NCBI RefSeq assembly: GCF_014204795.1
Contig: NZ_JACHMB010000001.1
Coordinates: 9,064,501 to 9,128,500, forward strand
Reading direction: 5' to 3'
Origin: Nonomuraea jabiensis
GTDB lineage: Bacteria; Actinomycetota; Actinomycetes; Streptosporangiales; Streptosporangiaceae
DNA: 64,000 nt
The notes under the pieces were generated by a model. It was not told the origin of the DNA, did not search any database, and saw only the letters and a program-made list of their open reading frames with translations. A program made the translations under genes and the position numbers. Of the stretch, positions 33,357 through 41,921 are shown one piece after another; the first letter of the stretch is position 1, and each line of letters opens with the position of its first letter.

Positions 33357-34289
33357 TCAACTCCCGCCCGGGCCCGCCAGGCCGGCGTCCTCGCGGAACA
33401 GCTCCTGGTCCACCCAGATCGCGGCCCGGGCACCGTCCGCCGCCCCCATGACCACGAACGTCATCGCGTCCGGCAGCGCCTCCAGCCGAGCCATGTCACC
33501 GGCCGCGTACACCCCGCGCACCGAGGTCTGCTGGAACTCGTTGACCCGCACGCACCCGTCGGGCAGCAGCTCGCAACCCAGCCGCTCGGCCAGGTCCGAG
33601 TGCTGCCTGATGCGCGTCCGGTGGAAGACCGCCCCACGCGCGAGCGGCTGCCCACCCTCGAAACGCAGCTCAAGAGCGCCGAACTCGCCGACCACCTCCG
33701 CGACCCGCTCCTCCCGCACCCCGACACCGGCCTTCTCCAGCCGTTCGCGGTGCTCGTCCGCCGGCGGGTTCCCGTTGCCGCACAGCACCACGTCGTCGCT
33801 GAAGCGGTCGGCCACGTACAGGGCGAGCATCACGCTCGGGAAGTCGGATCCCAGGACGGCGATCGGCTGCTCCCCGGCCTCGTAACCATGGCAGAAGGGA
33901 CAGTGGAAGACGCTGCGGCCGAACCGCTCGGCCAGCCCGGGAACGTCGGCGAGGACATCGGTCTGGCCGGTGGCCAGCACGAGCTTGCGTGCGCGCTCCC
34001 GCGTGCCGTCCGCCAGGACCAGCTCGAAGCCCGACGTGACAGCGGACGCCTCGACGACCTCGGCGAGCCGCGTCTCCACCGTGGGATACGCCCGCAGGTC
34101 CGCCTGCCCCGCCTCCCTGAGCGCAGCGGGGGACAGGCCGTCCCGGCTCAGCAGCATGTGCGTCTCCTGGGCGGGCGCGTTGCGCGGCGCACCGCTGTCG
34201 AGCAGCAGCACGCGCCGCCGCTGCCGTCCCGACACCAGCGCCGCGTTCAGCCCCGCCGGTCCCCCGCCTACCACAATGACGTCAAACAT
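33357..34289 (-). CDS. Thioredoxin-reductase-like flavoprotein (CPFC dithiol oxidoreductase)
   Basis: A 310-aa FAD/NAD(P)-dependent oxidoreductase: FAD site VIVVGGGPAGLNAAL, redox pair in FHCPFCHGYEAGEQ (~residues 130-143), pyridine-nucleotide site IAVLGSDFPSVM, and C-terminal FAD motif GVYAAGDMA. The CPFCHGYE variant is shared with GliT/HlmI-like dithiol oxidases and many unassigned actinobacterial proteins. ATG 34289 is preferred over 34313 because it begins at the FAD strand. A Zur-type box 37 bp upstream links it to the metallophore. It might adjust the redox state of a thiol or thiazoline (no YbtU-type reductase is seen), but this is inference. Confidence 0.85.
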   Translation of the reverse strand: MFDVIVVGGGPAGLNAALVSGRQRRRVLLLDSGAPRNAPAQETHMLLSRDGLSPAALREAGQADLRAYPTVETRLAEVVEASAVTSGFELVLADGTRERARKLVLATGQTDVLADVPGLAERFGRSVFHCPFCHGYEAGEQPIAVLGSDFPSVMLALYVADRFSDDVVLCGNGNPPADEHRERLEKAGVGVREERVAEVVGEFGALELRFEGGQPLARGAVFHRTRIRQHSDLAERLGCELLPDGCVRVNEFQQTSVRGVYAAGDMARLEALPDAMTFVVMGAADGARAAIWVDQELFREDAGLAGPGGS

Positions 34290-34325
34290 CCCGTAGGCAT
34301 CCCTTCTGTACAAACCTTGGCATAA

Positions 34326-34340
34326 CGATAATCATTTCCA
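34326..34340 (-). promoter_or_regulatory. Zur box upstream of the flavoprotein gene
   Basis: CGATAATCATTTCCA (reverse complement TGGAAATGATTATCG) matches the Zur boxes in the window at most palindrome positions. It lies 37 bp upstream of the flavoprotein ATG. Confidence 0.75.
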
Positions 34341-34431
34341 TGCGCTGTTGGCTAGAGCGGCATGGTGATCGGTCGTGCCTGCGCTTGGCCTGTCTCACGG
34401 TGATGACCGTGCCCTGCTTCGACCGCTCTGT

Positions 34432-34530
34432 GATCCCGATATCAACCCGGTCCCGATCACCTGCATGGACATCCGCCGACGTGATCGGCTCGGAGGGCCG
34501 GGTGGCATCGTTCGTCACCGAGTCTGTTAT
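34432..34530 (+). pseudogene. Transposase C-terminal scar
   Basis: The plus-strand text PITCMDIRRRDRLGG matches the C-terminal end of the decayed transposase at 49-50 kb (TRIDIRRHDRLGG) and of related integrase-core transposases. Nothing upstream continues the protein, so only the last ~30 codons survive. It marks the right flank of the metallophore cluster. Confidence 0.65.
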
Positions 34531-35288
34531 TCACGCTCGGCGGCGGGGTGGAGCAGTGGGCGGCCGGAGTGGGTGGTGGCCAGAACTCCGAGGATGATCA
34601 GTGCGCGGACGAGCAGCGACGGCCAGCCGCCCTCCGGGCCGTAGCTTCCGCCGGTGATGAGGCTGGGCCCGTTGTCGTGCAGGGTCAGCAGGCCACCCAC
34701 CACATCGTGCTCGGCGAGGAACGGCACTCCGAGGCGGTGCTCGCCGCTGACCGGATAGCCCAGGATCGAGCCTTGGACGAAGTTCCAGGCGAAGTGCATG
34801 GCGATCGGCATCCACAGCCGTCCGGTACGCAGCAGCGCCAAGCCGTACATGAAACCGCCCAAGGTGCTGCTGACGGCGCCGAGTAGGGTGCCGTCCCCGC
34901 CGACCAGGTGCACCGAGCCGAAGGCGAGCGAGCTGACCGTGAGCGCCAGCCACGGCCTGCGGGTCAGGACGAGCAGCGCCAGCAGCAGTCCCATGCGGCT
35001 GACGACCTCCTCCAGCACGGCCCAGGACAGGAAGGCGGCCAGACCGTTCCAGATCACGTCGGCGCGTAAGGCGACCCCTGTCACGGTGGTGGCGCCCATC
35101 GCCACCAGCACGCCGAACAGCGCGAGCATGGCGACGGTGACGATCAGGAACCCCTTGCCGAGCTCCGATCCCACGCCCGGCCGGCGGACGCCGAAGCCCA
35201 GCAGAACCAGGCCGCGCAGCCGGGCGACCACCGTGATGAGCACGGAGATGAGAAACAAGGCCCAGATGGCTGTTGCGATGAGATCCAT
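34527..35288 (-). CDS. CPBP family intramembrane glutamic endopeptidase
   Basis: A 253-aa membrane protein with about seven hydrophobic segments and the Abi/CPBP motifs: EEVVSRMG (motif 1, EEXXXR), FGSVHL (motif 2) and HFAWNF (motif 3). Members are Rce1-like membrane proteases with roles in prenylprotein processing or bacteriocin immunity. No substrate is apparent nearby and no Zur box precedes it, so a link to the metallophore is unproven. Confidence 0.87.
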   Translation of the reverse strand: MDLIATAIWALFLISVLITVVARLRGLVLLGFGVRRPGVGSELGKGFLIVTVAMLALFGVLVAMGATTVTGVALRADVIWNGLAAFLSWAVLEEVVSRMGLLLALLVLTRRPWLALTVSSLAFGSVHLVGGDGTLLGAVSSTLGGFMYGLALLRTGRLWMPIAMHFAWNFVQGSILGYPVSGEHRLGVPFLAEHDVVGGLLTLHDNGPSLITGGSYGPEGGWPSLLVRALIILGVLATTHSGRPLLHPAAERE

Positions 35289-35417
35289 ATGCCCAGACGT
35301 TAGAGAGCTTCGCCCGCGCGGCGAATGGAGCGGGCAGGTGTCCTAATCTCGGGTTAGCCTCAGTATCATCCGTGAACGCGCCAGAAGAATGGTGCGATAT
35401 CGTTATGAGCTCATTAT

Positions 35418-35444
35418 TTGAAATTAACTTCCAATTGCTATGAT
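35418..35444 (+). promoter_or_regulatory. Possible promoter of the LCM-type methyltransferase
   Basis: An AT-rich island unusual for this window holds TTGAAA (35418-35423) and TATGAT (35439-35444) separated by 15 bp, 70 bp before the methyltransferase start. The spacing is short for a sigma-70 promoter, so this is tentative. Confidence 0.35.
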
Positions 35445-35513
35445 TGTTATACATATTTGCGAAGTGCATTTAGCATCGGTGTTCCCGGCGAGGAAGAAAG
35501 GGAACGCCTCTCC

Positions 35514-36380
35514 ATGCGCGACTCGCATCCCAGTCAGACCGCCATCATGGCCGCGGCCGCCCGTGCCGCCCACCTTCTCGTGGACGGCGAGCCGTTCATC
35601 CTCTGGGACACCCTGGCCGCCTCCCTGCTCGGTGACCGGGCCGAGGAACTGATCGGCTACCACCGAGCGCACGGCGATCACCCCGTACTCGCAGGGGCGC
35701 GCGCCCAGGCGACCGTCCGCGGCCACTACGCCGAGCGCCGCGCCACCGACCTGTTCCGCAGCGGCCTGGAGCAGTACGTGGTGCTGGGCGCCGGACTCGA
35801 CACCTTCGCCTGCCGCCGTGCCCCGGCCGCCCGGCCGGTCCGCGTGATCGAGGTCGACCATCCCATCACCCAGCAGGGCAAACGCGACGCGATGGCCGCG
35901 GCCGGCATCGCCGTGCCCGACGGGCTGGCCTTCGCGCCGGTGGACTTCGAGTCCGACGATCTGATGGCCGCCCTTCACAAGGCGGGGTTCGACTTCGGCA
36001 AGCCCGCCCTGGTCACCTGGCTCGGCGTGACCATGTACCTCACCCACGAGGCGATCGCCGCCACGTTGGCCACCGTGGGCCGCATGGCGCCCGGCAGCGA
36101 ACTGGTGATGGAGTACGCCGTACCGCCCGCTCTGCGTGACGATCGAGGCAACGCCTACGCCCGGTTCCTGCTGCCCGCCGCCGCCGAACGGGGCGAGCCA
36201 TGGCTGTCCCTCTTCACTCCCGAAGAGCTCTCGGGCCTGCTCGAACGGCAGGGGCTGGAGGCGGTCGAGCACCTGCGGCAGGCCGATTGCCTCGCTCCCG
36301 CGCTGTGGCGGCGTTCGGACGCACTGCGCCCCGGCGACCTGTGCCGCCTGGTCCGCGCCACCGTCCCCAGCATGGCCTGA
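35514..36380 (+). CDS. SAM-dependent methyltransferase, LCM/TIGR00027 family
   Basis: A 288-aa methyltransferase of the leucine carboxyl methyltransferase superfamily: YVVLGAGLDTFACRR (motif I), VIEVDHPITQQGKR (acidic strand 2), and LVTWLGVTMYLTHEAI. Actinobacterial relatives are mostly O-methyltransferases of natural-product or mycobacterial pathways. ATG 35514 begins the conserved text; AAAGGG lies about 12 bp upstream. It probably forms a two-gene unit with the SnoaL-like gene 85 bp downstream. No Zur box is present, so membership in the metallophore cluster is uncertain. Confidence 0.86.
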   Translation: MRDSHPSQTAIMAAAARAAHLLVDGEPFILWDTLAASLLGDRAEELIGYHRAHGDHPVLAGARAQATVRGHYAERRATDLFRSGLEQYVVLGAGLDTFACRRAPAARPVRVIEVDHPITQQGKRDAMAAAGIAVPDGLAFAPVDFESDDLMAALHKAGFDFGKPALVTWLGVTMYLTHEAIAATLATVGRMAPGSELVMEYAVPPALRDDRGNAYARFLLPAAAERGEPWLSLFTPEELSGLLERQGLEAVEHLRQADCLAPALWRRSDALRPGDLCRLVRATVPSMA

Positions 36381-36465
36381 ACCGGCCGAACTTCCGTACA
36401 CCGACGCGGCCTCGCCATGCCCTACAACGCCATCAGCGCCCCTTCTAGAGGAGAGGACCCATCTC

Positions 36466-36879
36466 ATGTCCGAGGCCACCACCCGCGATGACGAGCTCCG
36501 CCGCTTCTTCGACGTCTTCGCCCAGGCAAGCGGCAGTCTGGATGTGGACACTCTGACGGGCTGCTTCGCCGAGGTGTTCCTGGCCGGGGACGCCGGCGGC
36601 GCCCGGCCCGTGCCCCGCCCCGCGTTCCTTCGGGCCCTGCCCAGACGCGCGCAGATGTTCGCCGATGCGGGCATCGGCCCGGCCGCCCTCGACACCCTGA
36701 CCCACCAGCAACTCGACGACCGGTACGTGCTTGTCCGCACCGAATGGACCGCACCTCGCACCGCCGGCGGCGAACCCGTCCACCTGTCGTCGTCGTACCT
36801 GCTCCACCGGGACGCAGACGACACCTACCGCATCGTGGCCTACCTCAACCATCAAGGCCTGCCACTCTCCCAGGCCTGA
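36466..36879 (+). CDS. SnoaL/NTF2-like small protein
   Basis: A 137-aa protein with the pattern of NTF2-fold SnoaL-like/DUF4440 proteins: an N-terminal amphipathic helix (DDELRRFFDVFAQASGSL), a central RYVLVRTEWTA strand pair, and SSSYLLHRDADDTYRIVAYL at the end. The ATG follows GGAGAGGA. Such proteins are cyclases, isomerases or simple ligand binders; no catalytic residue can be assigned. It is likely co-transcribed with the preceding methyltransferase. Confidence 0.75.
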   Translation: MSEATTRDDELRRFFDVFAQASGSLDVDTLTGCFAEVFLAGDAGGARPVPRPAFLRALPRRAQMFADAGIGPAALDTLTHQQLDDRYVLVRTEWTAPRTAGGEPVHLSSSYLLHRDADDTYRIVAYLNHQGLPLSQA

Positions 36880-37654
36880 CCATCACCGCTGCCGTCCCCT
36901 ACGAGCCCGCACCTTCCGCTCGACCGGACTGGAGATCCAAGGAGTGCTCTGGAGGTCCTCGAACGGATCGCCATCGGCCTGTCCACCGCGGGGATCGCCG
37001 CAAATCGTCGTGGCCGGCTTCAGGCTCTTCGAATCCGGCGGTGCCAGGTAGGCCTGGCGAAGGGCAGCCGTCGGCGGGGTGGTGCCGGTGATGATCGAGC
37101 CCGGCACCACCCCGCCGGTCGGCAGGCCGAGGTCAGGGTCGCCGCTGCCCTGGCATTGACGCCTGGCTACGAGCAGATGGCGGTGGTCATCGCCTTGAGC
37201 GCGGACGGGATGACGGCGGTGGGGTTCGGGCTGCTGGTCATGCTGCTGGGCGCCGTGCTGATCGTCCGTCGGCGCTTTTGGTCGGGCATGGCGGTCGCCG
37301 GCGCCGGCAGGGCCACCAGCAGCGGCGCTCCACGTTCGGCCCGCTCACAAGCACGCGGCGGCATGGGGAGGTGGGGTGCGATATAGGCCGCCGGCGGGCG
37401 GATCGTCACCGTTCGCATCTTCTAGGGCCTTGTGCGACCTTCGTAGCGTGTCCGGCATCGGTAAGCCTGCCTATCAGGCGTAGCCTTCAAGGCGAAATAA
37501 ACTCACGCTTCGGCACGGCTTCGCTAACCTGGACCCGTCTCTCTGATGTCAGATAGAAAGACGCCGGCCTGTGGTAAGCGGCCGGACCGATGCTGCGCCC
37601 CTCAGTCAACCCATCTTCTGTCGCCGCTATGGCGCAATGGCCAGGGTGAGCCAG
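36880..37654. other. 775 bp with no convincing gene
   Basis: The stretch holds a strong hairpin (37073-37116) and, on the plus strand near 37190-37290, a short open frame with GFGLLVMLLGAVLIVRRRF. That looks like the C-terminal membrane anchor and basic tail of an LPXTG-type surface protein, but no upstream protein or LPXTG is in frame; it may be a scar. Otherwise nothing is recognised. Confidence 0.5.
37073..37116. terminator. Long perfect hairpin
   Basis: A 16-bp perfect stem (GGCGGGGTGGTGCCGG) with a 12-base loop. It lies 194 bp after the SnoaL-like gene and could end that unit. Confidence 0.6.
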
Positions 37655-38569
37655 ATGTGCGATGAAAGCAAGATCAATAAAGTTCGAGCCACCGGACGGC
37701 TCCTTCTCCGCCTGCTCCTCGAACGAGAGGAGTATCGGATGCAGTGGCAATACCACCAGCAGCGCAGGCCCGGAACCGGCGTGAACCGGACCGCCGTCGC
37801 CGAGGTGATCTCGGGGTATCTCTACGACAAGGGCGAGCGTCCCGACTCCACGACGGCCCGCCATATCAAGGATCGCGTCGGCAGGGCGATAGCCGGCCAG
37901 GTCCTGAGCTCGGAGACACTGAAGTGGTTCATCGGGGCGTTCGAAATGTCTCCCGAGGACGAGCACCTGCTCACGGAGGCGTTCGCCCACGGCAGGACCA
38001 CGATGGCATTGCCTCCCGTGGACACTCTGCAGAAGCGGCAGTCGTTGCCGCGCCCGCAGCGGCACCGCACCGTGATGCTGTTCGAACGCCGCATCATCGA
38101 TGCCACCGGGCAGGCGGTGTCCCACCACTCGCAGCACACCATCATGGCGCGGGAGGACGGCGTCGACCGCTACCCCTGCTTCCTGTCGTCGAGGCTGGCG
38201 AACGTCATCATGGTGCACGGCGGGCAGGTCGAGAAGCCCTGCCGGCCGCCGCTGATCGAGATCGTGTTGTCCCGGTCGCTGCGCCAGGGGGAGACGACCT
38301 CCTTCGCGTTCGAACGCGCCTTCCGGCGCATCGACGGCGTCGACACCGAGTACCGGCGGGTCGCCAACGAGCTCACGCAGAATCTCGACATCGTCGTCCA
38401 GTTCGATCCGCGACGGTTGCCCAGCCGGGTGTGGTGGACCGAATGGGACGACCATCGGGCGGGCAACGTGCTACAGGAGGAGCTGGTCACGCTCGACGGT
38501 GATCACCGGGCGCATCGCTTCCTGCCGTACATGATGAACGCCGCTGCCGGTTTCCGCTGGACGTGGTGA
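37655..38569 (+). CDS. XRE-like actinobacterial regulator, unassigned
   Basis: About 304 aa from ATG 37655 (GGGTGAG four bases upstream; ATG 37637 is possible). The N-terminal 110 residues are helical and resemble actinobacterial XRE-associated proteins: ATGRLLLRLLLEREEYRMQW, NRTAVAEVISGYLYD, and SSETLKWFIGAFEMSPEDEH. The C-terminal part (RTVMLFERRIIDATGQ, DIVVQFDPRRLPSRVWWTEW) is a beta-rich domain that I do not recognise. A DNA-binding role is suggested, not shown. It precedes the five-gene envelope operon by 96 bp in the same direction and could regulate it. Confidence 0.6.
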   Translation: MCDESKINKVRATGRLLLRLLLEREEYRMQWQYHQQRRPGTGVNRTAVAEVISGYLYDKGERPDSTTARHIKDRVGRAIAGQVLSSETLKWFIGAFEMSPEDEHLLTEAFAHGRTTMALPPVDTLQKRQSLPRPQRHRTVMLFERRIIDATGQAVSHHSQHTIMAREDGVDRYPCFLSSRLANVIMVHGGQVEKPCRPPLIEIVLSRSLRQGETTSFAFERAFRRIDGVDTEYRRVANELTQNLDIVVQFDPRRLPSRVWWTEWDDHRAGNVLQEELVTLDGDHRAHRFLPYMMNAAAGFRWTW

Positions 38570-38665
38570 CCGGACGGGCCCGGCCAAGCCCCAAACAGGC
38601 ACAAGGCGTCAGCTGATCGGCCGTCCTGCGACATAGGCGCTACAACCGTCTCACACCATGGCGGG

Positions 38666-39508
38666 ATGGTACGTCAGCAGAGCTCAACGCGATCCGGCAG
38701 GGCACAGGAAGATCGCGAAACCCGCCTTGAGGACTCACTCCCGCCCGGGCGGCCGGCCTGGACAGGCCCACCGGAAGAACCGATCGTCTACGCGGCGAGC
38801 GACCGTCGCGCAGACCTGAGAGCGGGGCGTGCCGACGGCCGGCGCGGTCTGCTGCAGGCGCGGCTCAAAGGCGTGGCGAAGCTGCTGGAGCAGGACGGGC
38901 AGGCCGACCTGCCCAAGATCGAGACTCCGCATCTCGCCATGCTGGCGCACTGGAGCGCCGGCCTGATCCAGGCCGAGTGGATCCGGTGCGAGGACGACTG
39001 TCGCCTGCTGGGCATGCAACTGGCCGTGGCCGAGAACGCCGCGCACGGGTTGCGCCTGCGTTGCGAGATCACCGCACAGTACCTGGCGACAGCCCGGCAA
39101 CGCGCCGCGGCCGGACCGGCGCCGCTCGAACTCTGCGGACGCCTGCCGGCGGAGGCGGACCCAACCACGCACCCCGACGAGCTGATCGCCAGACGCCGCC
39201 GAACGGCACTGGCCAACGCCGTACGGCGGGCGCAGGACGCACACGTAGAGACCTGCACACGCCTCGACGAGGAGATGCGCCGCTCGGCGCTGCTGCGCGA
39301 GCTGCTGATCAGGCGGGAGCGCGTGGCCAGGGCCAGGGCACTGCGGGTGCATCAGCACTTCCAGCTCCGCCGGGCGGTCTACCTCGGGCGACTGGTGCGC
39401 AGGCACGCCAACCGGGCCCTCCTCAACCTCCTGCTGGAGCTGAGCACCCCGGACCTGCCCCCCTGGGTACGGGACGAGCCCGCCGGGGACGCGGAGGCAG
39501 CCCGATGA
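38666..39508 (+). CDS. Unrecognised coiled-coil protein (envelope operon gene 1)
   Basis: A 280-aa soluble, Arg/Ala/Leu-rich protein with no signal peptide or membrane segment. Residues ~60-250 are predominantly helical with heptad-like spacing (RLRCEITAQYLATARQRAAA, RRSALLRELLIRRERVARAR), suggesting a coiled coil. I do not recognise the family. It is the first of five genes whose junctions all overlap by four bases, so it should be made in balance with the downstream membrane proteins and may be their cytoplasmic adaptor. The ATG has only a weak upstream ribosome site. Confidence 0.7.
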   Translation: MVRQQSSTRSGRAQEDRETRLEDSLPPGRPAWTGPPEEPIVYAASDRRADLRAGRADGRRGLLQARLKGVAKLLEQDGQADLPKIETPHLAMLAHWSAGLIQAEWIRCEDDCRLLGMQLAVAENAAHGLRLRCEITAQYLATARQRAAAGPAPLELCGRLPAEADPTTHPDELIARRRRTALANAVRRAQDAHVETCTRLDEEMRRSALLRELLIRRERVARARALRVHQHFQLRRAVYLGRLVRRHANRALLNLLLELSTPDLPPWVRDEPAGDAEAAR

Positions 39509-40746
39509 CGTGGCCGGCCCGAGCCCGGCAACGGCTGGCCGCCCTGGGGGGAGTGGCCGTGCCGGCCGCCGGCTCCGCGTTGCCCGTCGTCGAGCGGTTC
39601 GCGCCCACCCCGGTCGACGCCCAGGCCAAGCTCGCGGAGGTCGAACGGCTCATCGACGACCTCGCCCCCGGCCTGGACGAGGCCACCGGTCACACGCTCG
39701 ACAACCTCATCAACGCCTGGGGAGAGGCGTGGGAGGCCGAGGTGATGGCGGAGGCGAGCGAGTACGACGCCCTGGTCGCCGGCAGGCTGAGCGCTCTCGA
39801 TCCTCAGGCGGCCCAGTGCCGGGCCCTGCACGACCTGAACGGCAGGCGGTTGGCCGACGCGAAGACCGCGCTCGCCGCGGCACGGGAGCGCCTCGTGGGG
39901 GAGCGGCGTCCTGTGGACGACTCCGGAGACGGTGAGCGCGGGTTCGCTCCCTGGGGAGGGAAGTCCTTCACCGAGCCCACCTTGCTCGCCGGCCGCGGTC
40001 CGGCGGCGTTCGCCTCCGTAGCCGTGCTCGCCGTGGCCGCCTGCGCCGACGTCGCAGCGTTCTTCCAGATTGTTCAGCTCTTGCTGCCAAGGCAGGAGGG
40101 AGAGAAGAGCCTGCTGCTGGTCGGTGGGCTCACGGTCGTGGCGGTCACTCTCGCCCACCGAGCCGGCGTCGTCCTCAGGGAGCGGCACGCCGGATCGCGG
40201 ACGGCCAAGCGATGGCAGGCCCTGCTCTGCCTGCTCATCTGGCTGCTCCTCGGTCTCGGTGCCGCTGTCATCCGCTTCTACGTCGCTGACCCCGGCACTG
40301 GACCGGTGGACATCGACTCGCAGGCCGGGCCCGGCTCCGAGCCCTCCTTCGCCTACGAGCAGGCGGGCATGGCCGGGTTCTTCCTCGTGCTCTACCTGGG
40401 GACCGGAGTCGTTGCGGCGCTCGGCGGCTACGCCCTCCACCAGCCCGTACGCGCGGCGTACGCCAGGGCATCGCGTCACCACCGGATCCGGCAGGAACGG
40501 ATGGCGGTCTCGGTCGCCCAGCTGGCGCGGGTGGAGGCCGAACGCGCCCGCTACGCCGGCGCCCTGGTGGCGGCCCGGCAACGACTGACGGTCGAGCTGA
40601 AGCAACGGCTGGCGTTCACCGAGGAGCTCAAACAGATGGCGAGGGTGCACAACGCCCGCGCCGCCCAGAACCCCACCACGACCGATGGCCTCTTTCACCA
40701 CGATCGCAAGCCATATGTCTGGGACAGACTTGGAGAGAACCGATGA
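39505..40746 (+). CDS. Membrane protein with coiled-coil arms (envelope operon gene 2)
   Basis: A 413-aa protein. Residues ~35-145 form a charged helical arm (AQAKLAEVERLIDDLAPGLD, DAKTALAAARERLVGERR). About four membrane segments follow between residues 170 and 320 (AFASVAVLAVAACADVAAFF; SLLLVGGLTVVAVTLAHRAG; ALLCLLIWLLLGLGAAVIRF; GMAGFFLVLYLGTGVVAALG). The last ~80 residues are again a charged helix. No family is recognised. It overlaps both neighbours by ATGA and is probably the membrane scaffold of a complex with the other operon products. Confidence 0.75.
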   Translation: MTWPARARQRLAALGGVAVPAAGSALPVVERFAPTPVDAQAKLAEVERLIDDLAPGLDEATGHTLDNLINAWGEAWEAEVMAEASEYDALVAGRLSALDPQAAQCRALHDLNGRRLADAKTALAAARERLVGERRPVDDSGDGERGFAPWGGKSFTEPTLLAGRGPAAFASVAVLAVAACADVAAFFQIVQLLLPRQEGEKSLLLVGGLTVVAVTLAHRAGVVLRERHAGSRTAKRWQALLCLLIWLLLGLGAAVIRFYVADPGTGPVDIDSQAGPGSEPSFAYEQAGMAGFFLVLYLGTGVVAALGGYALHQPVRAAYARASRHHRIRQERMAVSVAQLARVEAERARYAGALVAARQRLTVELKQRLAFTEELKQMARVHNARAAQNPTTTDGLFHHDRKPYVWDRLGENR

Positions 40747-41921
40747 GAAGACGGTGGCCCTGCTGGCCGGCCCTGGTGGCGCTGGGCGCCGCCACCGCCG
40801 GATGCTCCGCAGGCCGGGAGGAAGGGCCCGTGGCCCGGCCGCAATGTCTGGCTGGAGGCGCCGTTTCCATGGCCATCGTGGTCGGAGCCCGGTCCGGTAC
40901 GCCCGCCCCGAAGCTGTCAAAAGCGCTGACGGCCATGGCCCGCGACACGGTCGAGGCCGGCGGGAAGGTGTTCGTCATCCGGCTGGACGGCTCACCCGCG
41001 GTGGTCTTCGACGATGACCTGAACAGCACAGCGTCGAACGGATCGGCGTTCGAGCGGGACGTGAACAGGCACATGGAGTCGATCGCCAGGGCGTTCAGAG
41101 AGAAGGCGACGGCGGCGCAGCCGGAGGCCGACGTGCTGGCCGCGATCGGGATCGCGGCCCGTTCTGTGGGCGAGGGCGGCAACGTGGTGGTGCTTGACTC
41201 GGCGCTCGCCACCAAGGGAGACCTGAACTTCCGTCAGGACGGCATGCTCAGCGCGGATCCAGCGGAGGTGGCCGAGTCGCTGAAGAGGAACGACGCTCTG
41301 CCCGGCCTGGCCGGACGGCGTGTTCTGTTCGAGGGGCTCGGCAACACCGTCGAACCGCAGCCGCCGCTCGGTGAGAGGGGGGTGAAGAATCTGGGCCTGA
41401 TCTGGGCCCAGGTCGCCAAGGCGGCCGGAGCCGCGTGCACCTTCGTGAACGCCACACCTTCCAGCCGGACGGCGCTGGGGGGCACGCCTTCGGTCACGGT
41501 CGTGCCCGTGCCGCCCCCCGTTCCATCGATCAAGGCGTGCGGTGACACGAAGCTCACGGAAGCGCACTCTGTCGGTTTCGTCCGTGGCGAGGCCGAGTTC
41601 CGCGAGCCCGGCGCCGCCAGGAAGACGCTGGGCCTTCTGGCCGCGGTCCTGGCCGGGAGCGGCAAGCGGGTGGAGGTCATCGGAACGACCTCTTCCGAGG
41701 GGGACAGGCTGTACAACCTCCGGCTGTCCAGGGCACGCGCGGAGAAGGTCCGCGACACGCTGGTCGAGCTGGGGATCCCCGGCGACCGCGTCACGGCTCG
41801 CGGTGTCGGCACCGACTGGCCCGACCACGTGCCGGACCTGACCGCCGGTGGCGCGGTCATTCCCGCCGCCGCGGCGAGGAACCGCAAGGTGATCGTCAGG
41901 CTTCCGGCGTGCCCGGCATGA
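40743..41921 (+). CDS. OmpA-like lipoprotein (envelope operon gene 3)
   Basis: A 392-aa lipoprotein: RRR, a short hydrophobic stretch and lipobox TAGCS (Cys21). Residues ~40-250 form an alpha/beta domain (MAIVVGARSG, GNVVVLDSALATKGDLNF) that I cannot name; its layout is vWA-like. The C-terminal ~110 residues are OmpA-like: VEVIGTTSSEGDRLYNLRLS, RARAEKVRDTLVELGIPGDRV and NRKVIVRL. OmpA-like domains bind peptidoglycan, so in this Gram-positive it would tether the complex to the wall. ATGA overlaps occur at both ends. Confidence 0.83.
   Translation: MRRRWPCWPALVALGAATAGCSAGREEGPVARPQCLAGGAVSMAIVVGARSGTPAPKLSKALTAMARDTVEAGGKVFVIRLDGSPAVVFDDDLNSTASNGSAFERDVNRHMESIARAFREKATAAQPEADVLAAIGIAARSVGEGGNVVVLDSALATKGDLNFRQDGMLSADPAEVAESLKRNDALPGLAGRRVLFEGLGNTVEPQPPLGERGVKNLGLIWAQVAKAAGAACTFVNATPSSRTALGGTPSVTVVPVPPPVPSIKACGDTKLTEAHSVGFVRGEAEFREPGAARKTLGLLAAVLAGSGKRVEVIGTTSSEGDRLYNLRLSRARAEKVRDTLVELGIPGDRVTARGVGTDWPDHVPDLTAGGAVIPAAAARNRKVIVRLPACPA

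Noticed and set aside
36883..37110. Minus-strand 75-codon frame next to the 16-bp hairpin
   Set aside because: It includes one arm of the hairpin, has no ribosome site, and its sequence is not recognisable.
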